A stretch of DNA of 64,000 nt from Lancefieldella parvula (GTDB lineage Bacteria; Actinomycetota; Coriobacteriia; Coriobacteriales; Atopobiaceae): the NCBI GenBank assembly GCA_023300185.1, contig CP097092.1:868001-932000 (forward strand), given 5' to 3'. The notes under the pieces are model-generated. The model saw nothing but the letters and a program-made list of their open reading frames with translations, was not told the origin of the DNA and did no database searches. Made by a program: the position numbers and the translations under genes. Below, in pieces: positions 63,564 to 64,000 of this stretch. How positions within the stretch are numbered: the first letter of the stretch is position 1; every line of letters begins with the position of its first letter.

Positions 63564-64000
63564 CTACTCGTCGTCAACCTTGAGAACAGCCAAGAATGCC
63601 TCTTGTGGTACTTCGACTGAGCCAATCTGCTTCATGCGCTTCTTACCCTCTTTTTGTTTCTCAAGCAGTTTGCGCTTTCTGGAAATATCACCGCCGTAGC
63701 ATTTAGCCAAGACGTCCTTTCTACGTGCGCGAACGGTAGAGCGAGAAATGATTTTATTACCAATAGCACCCTGAATAGGAACCTCAAAAAGTTGCTGAGG
63801 AATGATGCCTTTAAGCCTGTCACAAAGGCCACGCGCAAGATCGTATGCTTTGTCCTTGTGAACAATAAACGAGAGCGCATCAACAACATCTCCAGCAAGC
63901 AAGATATCAAGCTTAACCAGGTCAGAAGTACGATATGAATCAAACTCATAGTCAAGTGAGGCATAGCCTTTAGTTCTACTCTTAAGCTGATCAAAGAAGT
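63564..64000 (-). CDS. lepA: Elongation factor 4 (LepA), C-terminal part
   Basis: Ribosomal back-translocating GTPase; only its last 145 codons lie in the window and the start is beyond the right edge. The LepA-specific C-terminus is complete: [78 protein letters not shown] and [20 protein letters not shown]. It ends nine bases before dusB. Identification is firm. Confidence 0.96.
   Translation of the reverse strand, partial: FFDQLKSRTKGYASLDYEFDSYRTSDLVKLDILLAGDVVDALSFIVHKDKAYDLARGLCDRLKGIIPQQLFEVPIQGAIGNKIISRSTVRARRKDVLAKCYGGDISRKRKLLEKQKEGKKRMKQIGSVEVPQEAFLAVLKVDDE

Noticed and set aside
1..64000. CRISPR arrays, tRNA or rRNA genes, integrases, transposases, prophage
   Set aside because: No regularly spaced direct repeats, cloverleaf-like T-arm words, or recombinase or transposase motifs were recognised on either strand; a tRNA scan could still find one.

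Overview
The window looks like chromosome from an oral or gut member of the Coriobacteriia, most likely an Atopobium/Lancefieldella-type actinobacterium. That assignment is an inference. It rests on moderate GC content, on actinobacterial gene neighbourhoods (nrdR / LysM division protein / lexA, a GarA-like FHA protein beside a MerR regulator, cinA-recA-recX), and on the mixture of these with Firmicutes-like features such as rny-spoVS-miaB, RNase J and SOS boxes of the GAAC-N4-GTTC type.

Layout. 1-1572 is hcp, cut by the window edge. 1740-6400 is an AT-rich defence island: a GmrSD-like DUF262/DUF1524 protein, a Sau3AI-type GATC endonuclease and its C5-cytosine methyltransferase. 6500-11940 holds detoxification and lipid genes (NADH oxidase, oleate hydratase) between small SAM methyltransferases. 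11941-22850 holds a HAD phosphatase, an M20 peptidase, a CDP-alcohol phosphatidyltransferase, a D-Ala-D-Ala carboxypeptidase, a GcvT-like protein, RidA, the FHA/MerR pair, apt, a secreted NlpC/P60 hydrolase with a structured leader, and a ClC transporter. 22900-27700 is a second AT-rich segment with three methyltransferases, a VOC protein, a GNAT acetyltransferase and an AlkD-like protein. 27700-31670 (minus strand) has trxB, a purine permease, dut, nrdR and a YneA/ChiZ-like LysM protein divergent from lexA. From 33251 to the end nearly everything lies on the minus strand in one long housekeeping string: lepA, dusB, hemW, two dnaJ genes, mtaB, phoH, ybeY, dgkA, era, recO, rpsO, pnp, rnj, ftsK, rodZ, yajQ, rimO, pgsA, cinA, recA, recX, rny, a GHKL ATPase, spoVS, miaB, miaA and hflX.

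How the genes fit together. The minus-strand string combines RNA turnover (RNase J, PNPase, RNase Y, YbeY), tRNA and ribosome modification (MiaA, MiaB, MtaB, RimO, DusB), DNA repair (RecA, RecX, RecO) and envelope growth (PgsA, FtsK, RodZ, DgkA). LexA control is directly visible: a perfect GAAC-N4-GTTC box lies before recA and a cluster of near-matches lies between lexA and the LysM gene.

Two sequence-wide signals stand out. First, eleven genes are interrupted and one has its C-terminus changed by single-nucleotide frameshifts. All 14 events are one extra base and none is a deletion, which suggests a systematic insertion error in the sequence or, less likely, +1 recoding. Second, the word TGGCGAGAAR (core GGCGAGAA) occurs at least 25 times on both strands, roughly an order of magnitude above chance, and resembles a Chi-like or DNA-uptake-like genome signature. 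I recognised no tRNA, rRNA, CRISPR array, integrase, transposase or prophage.
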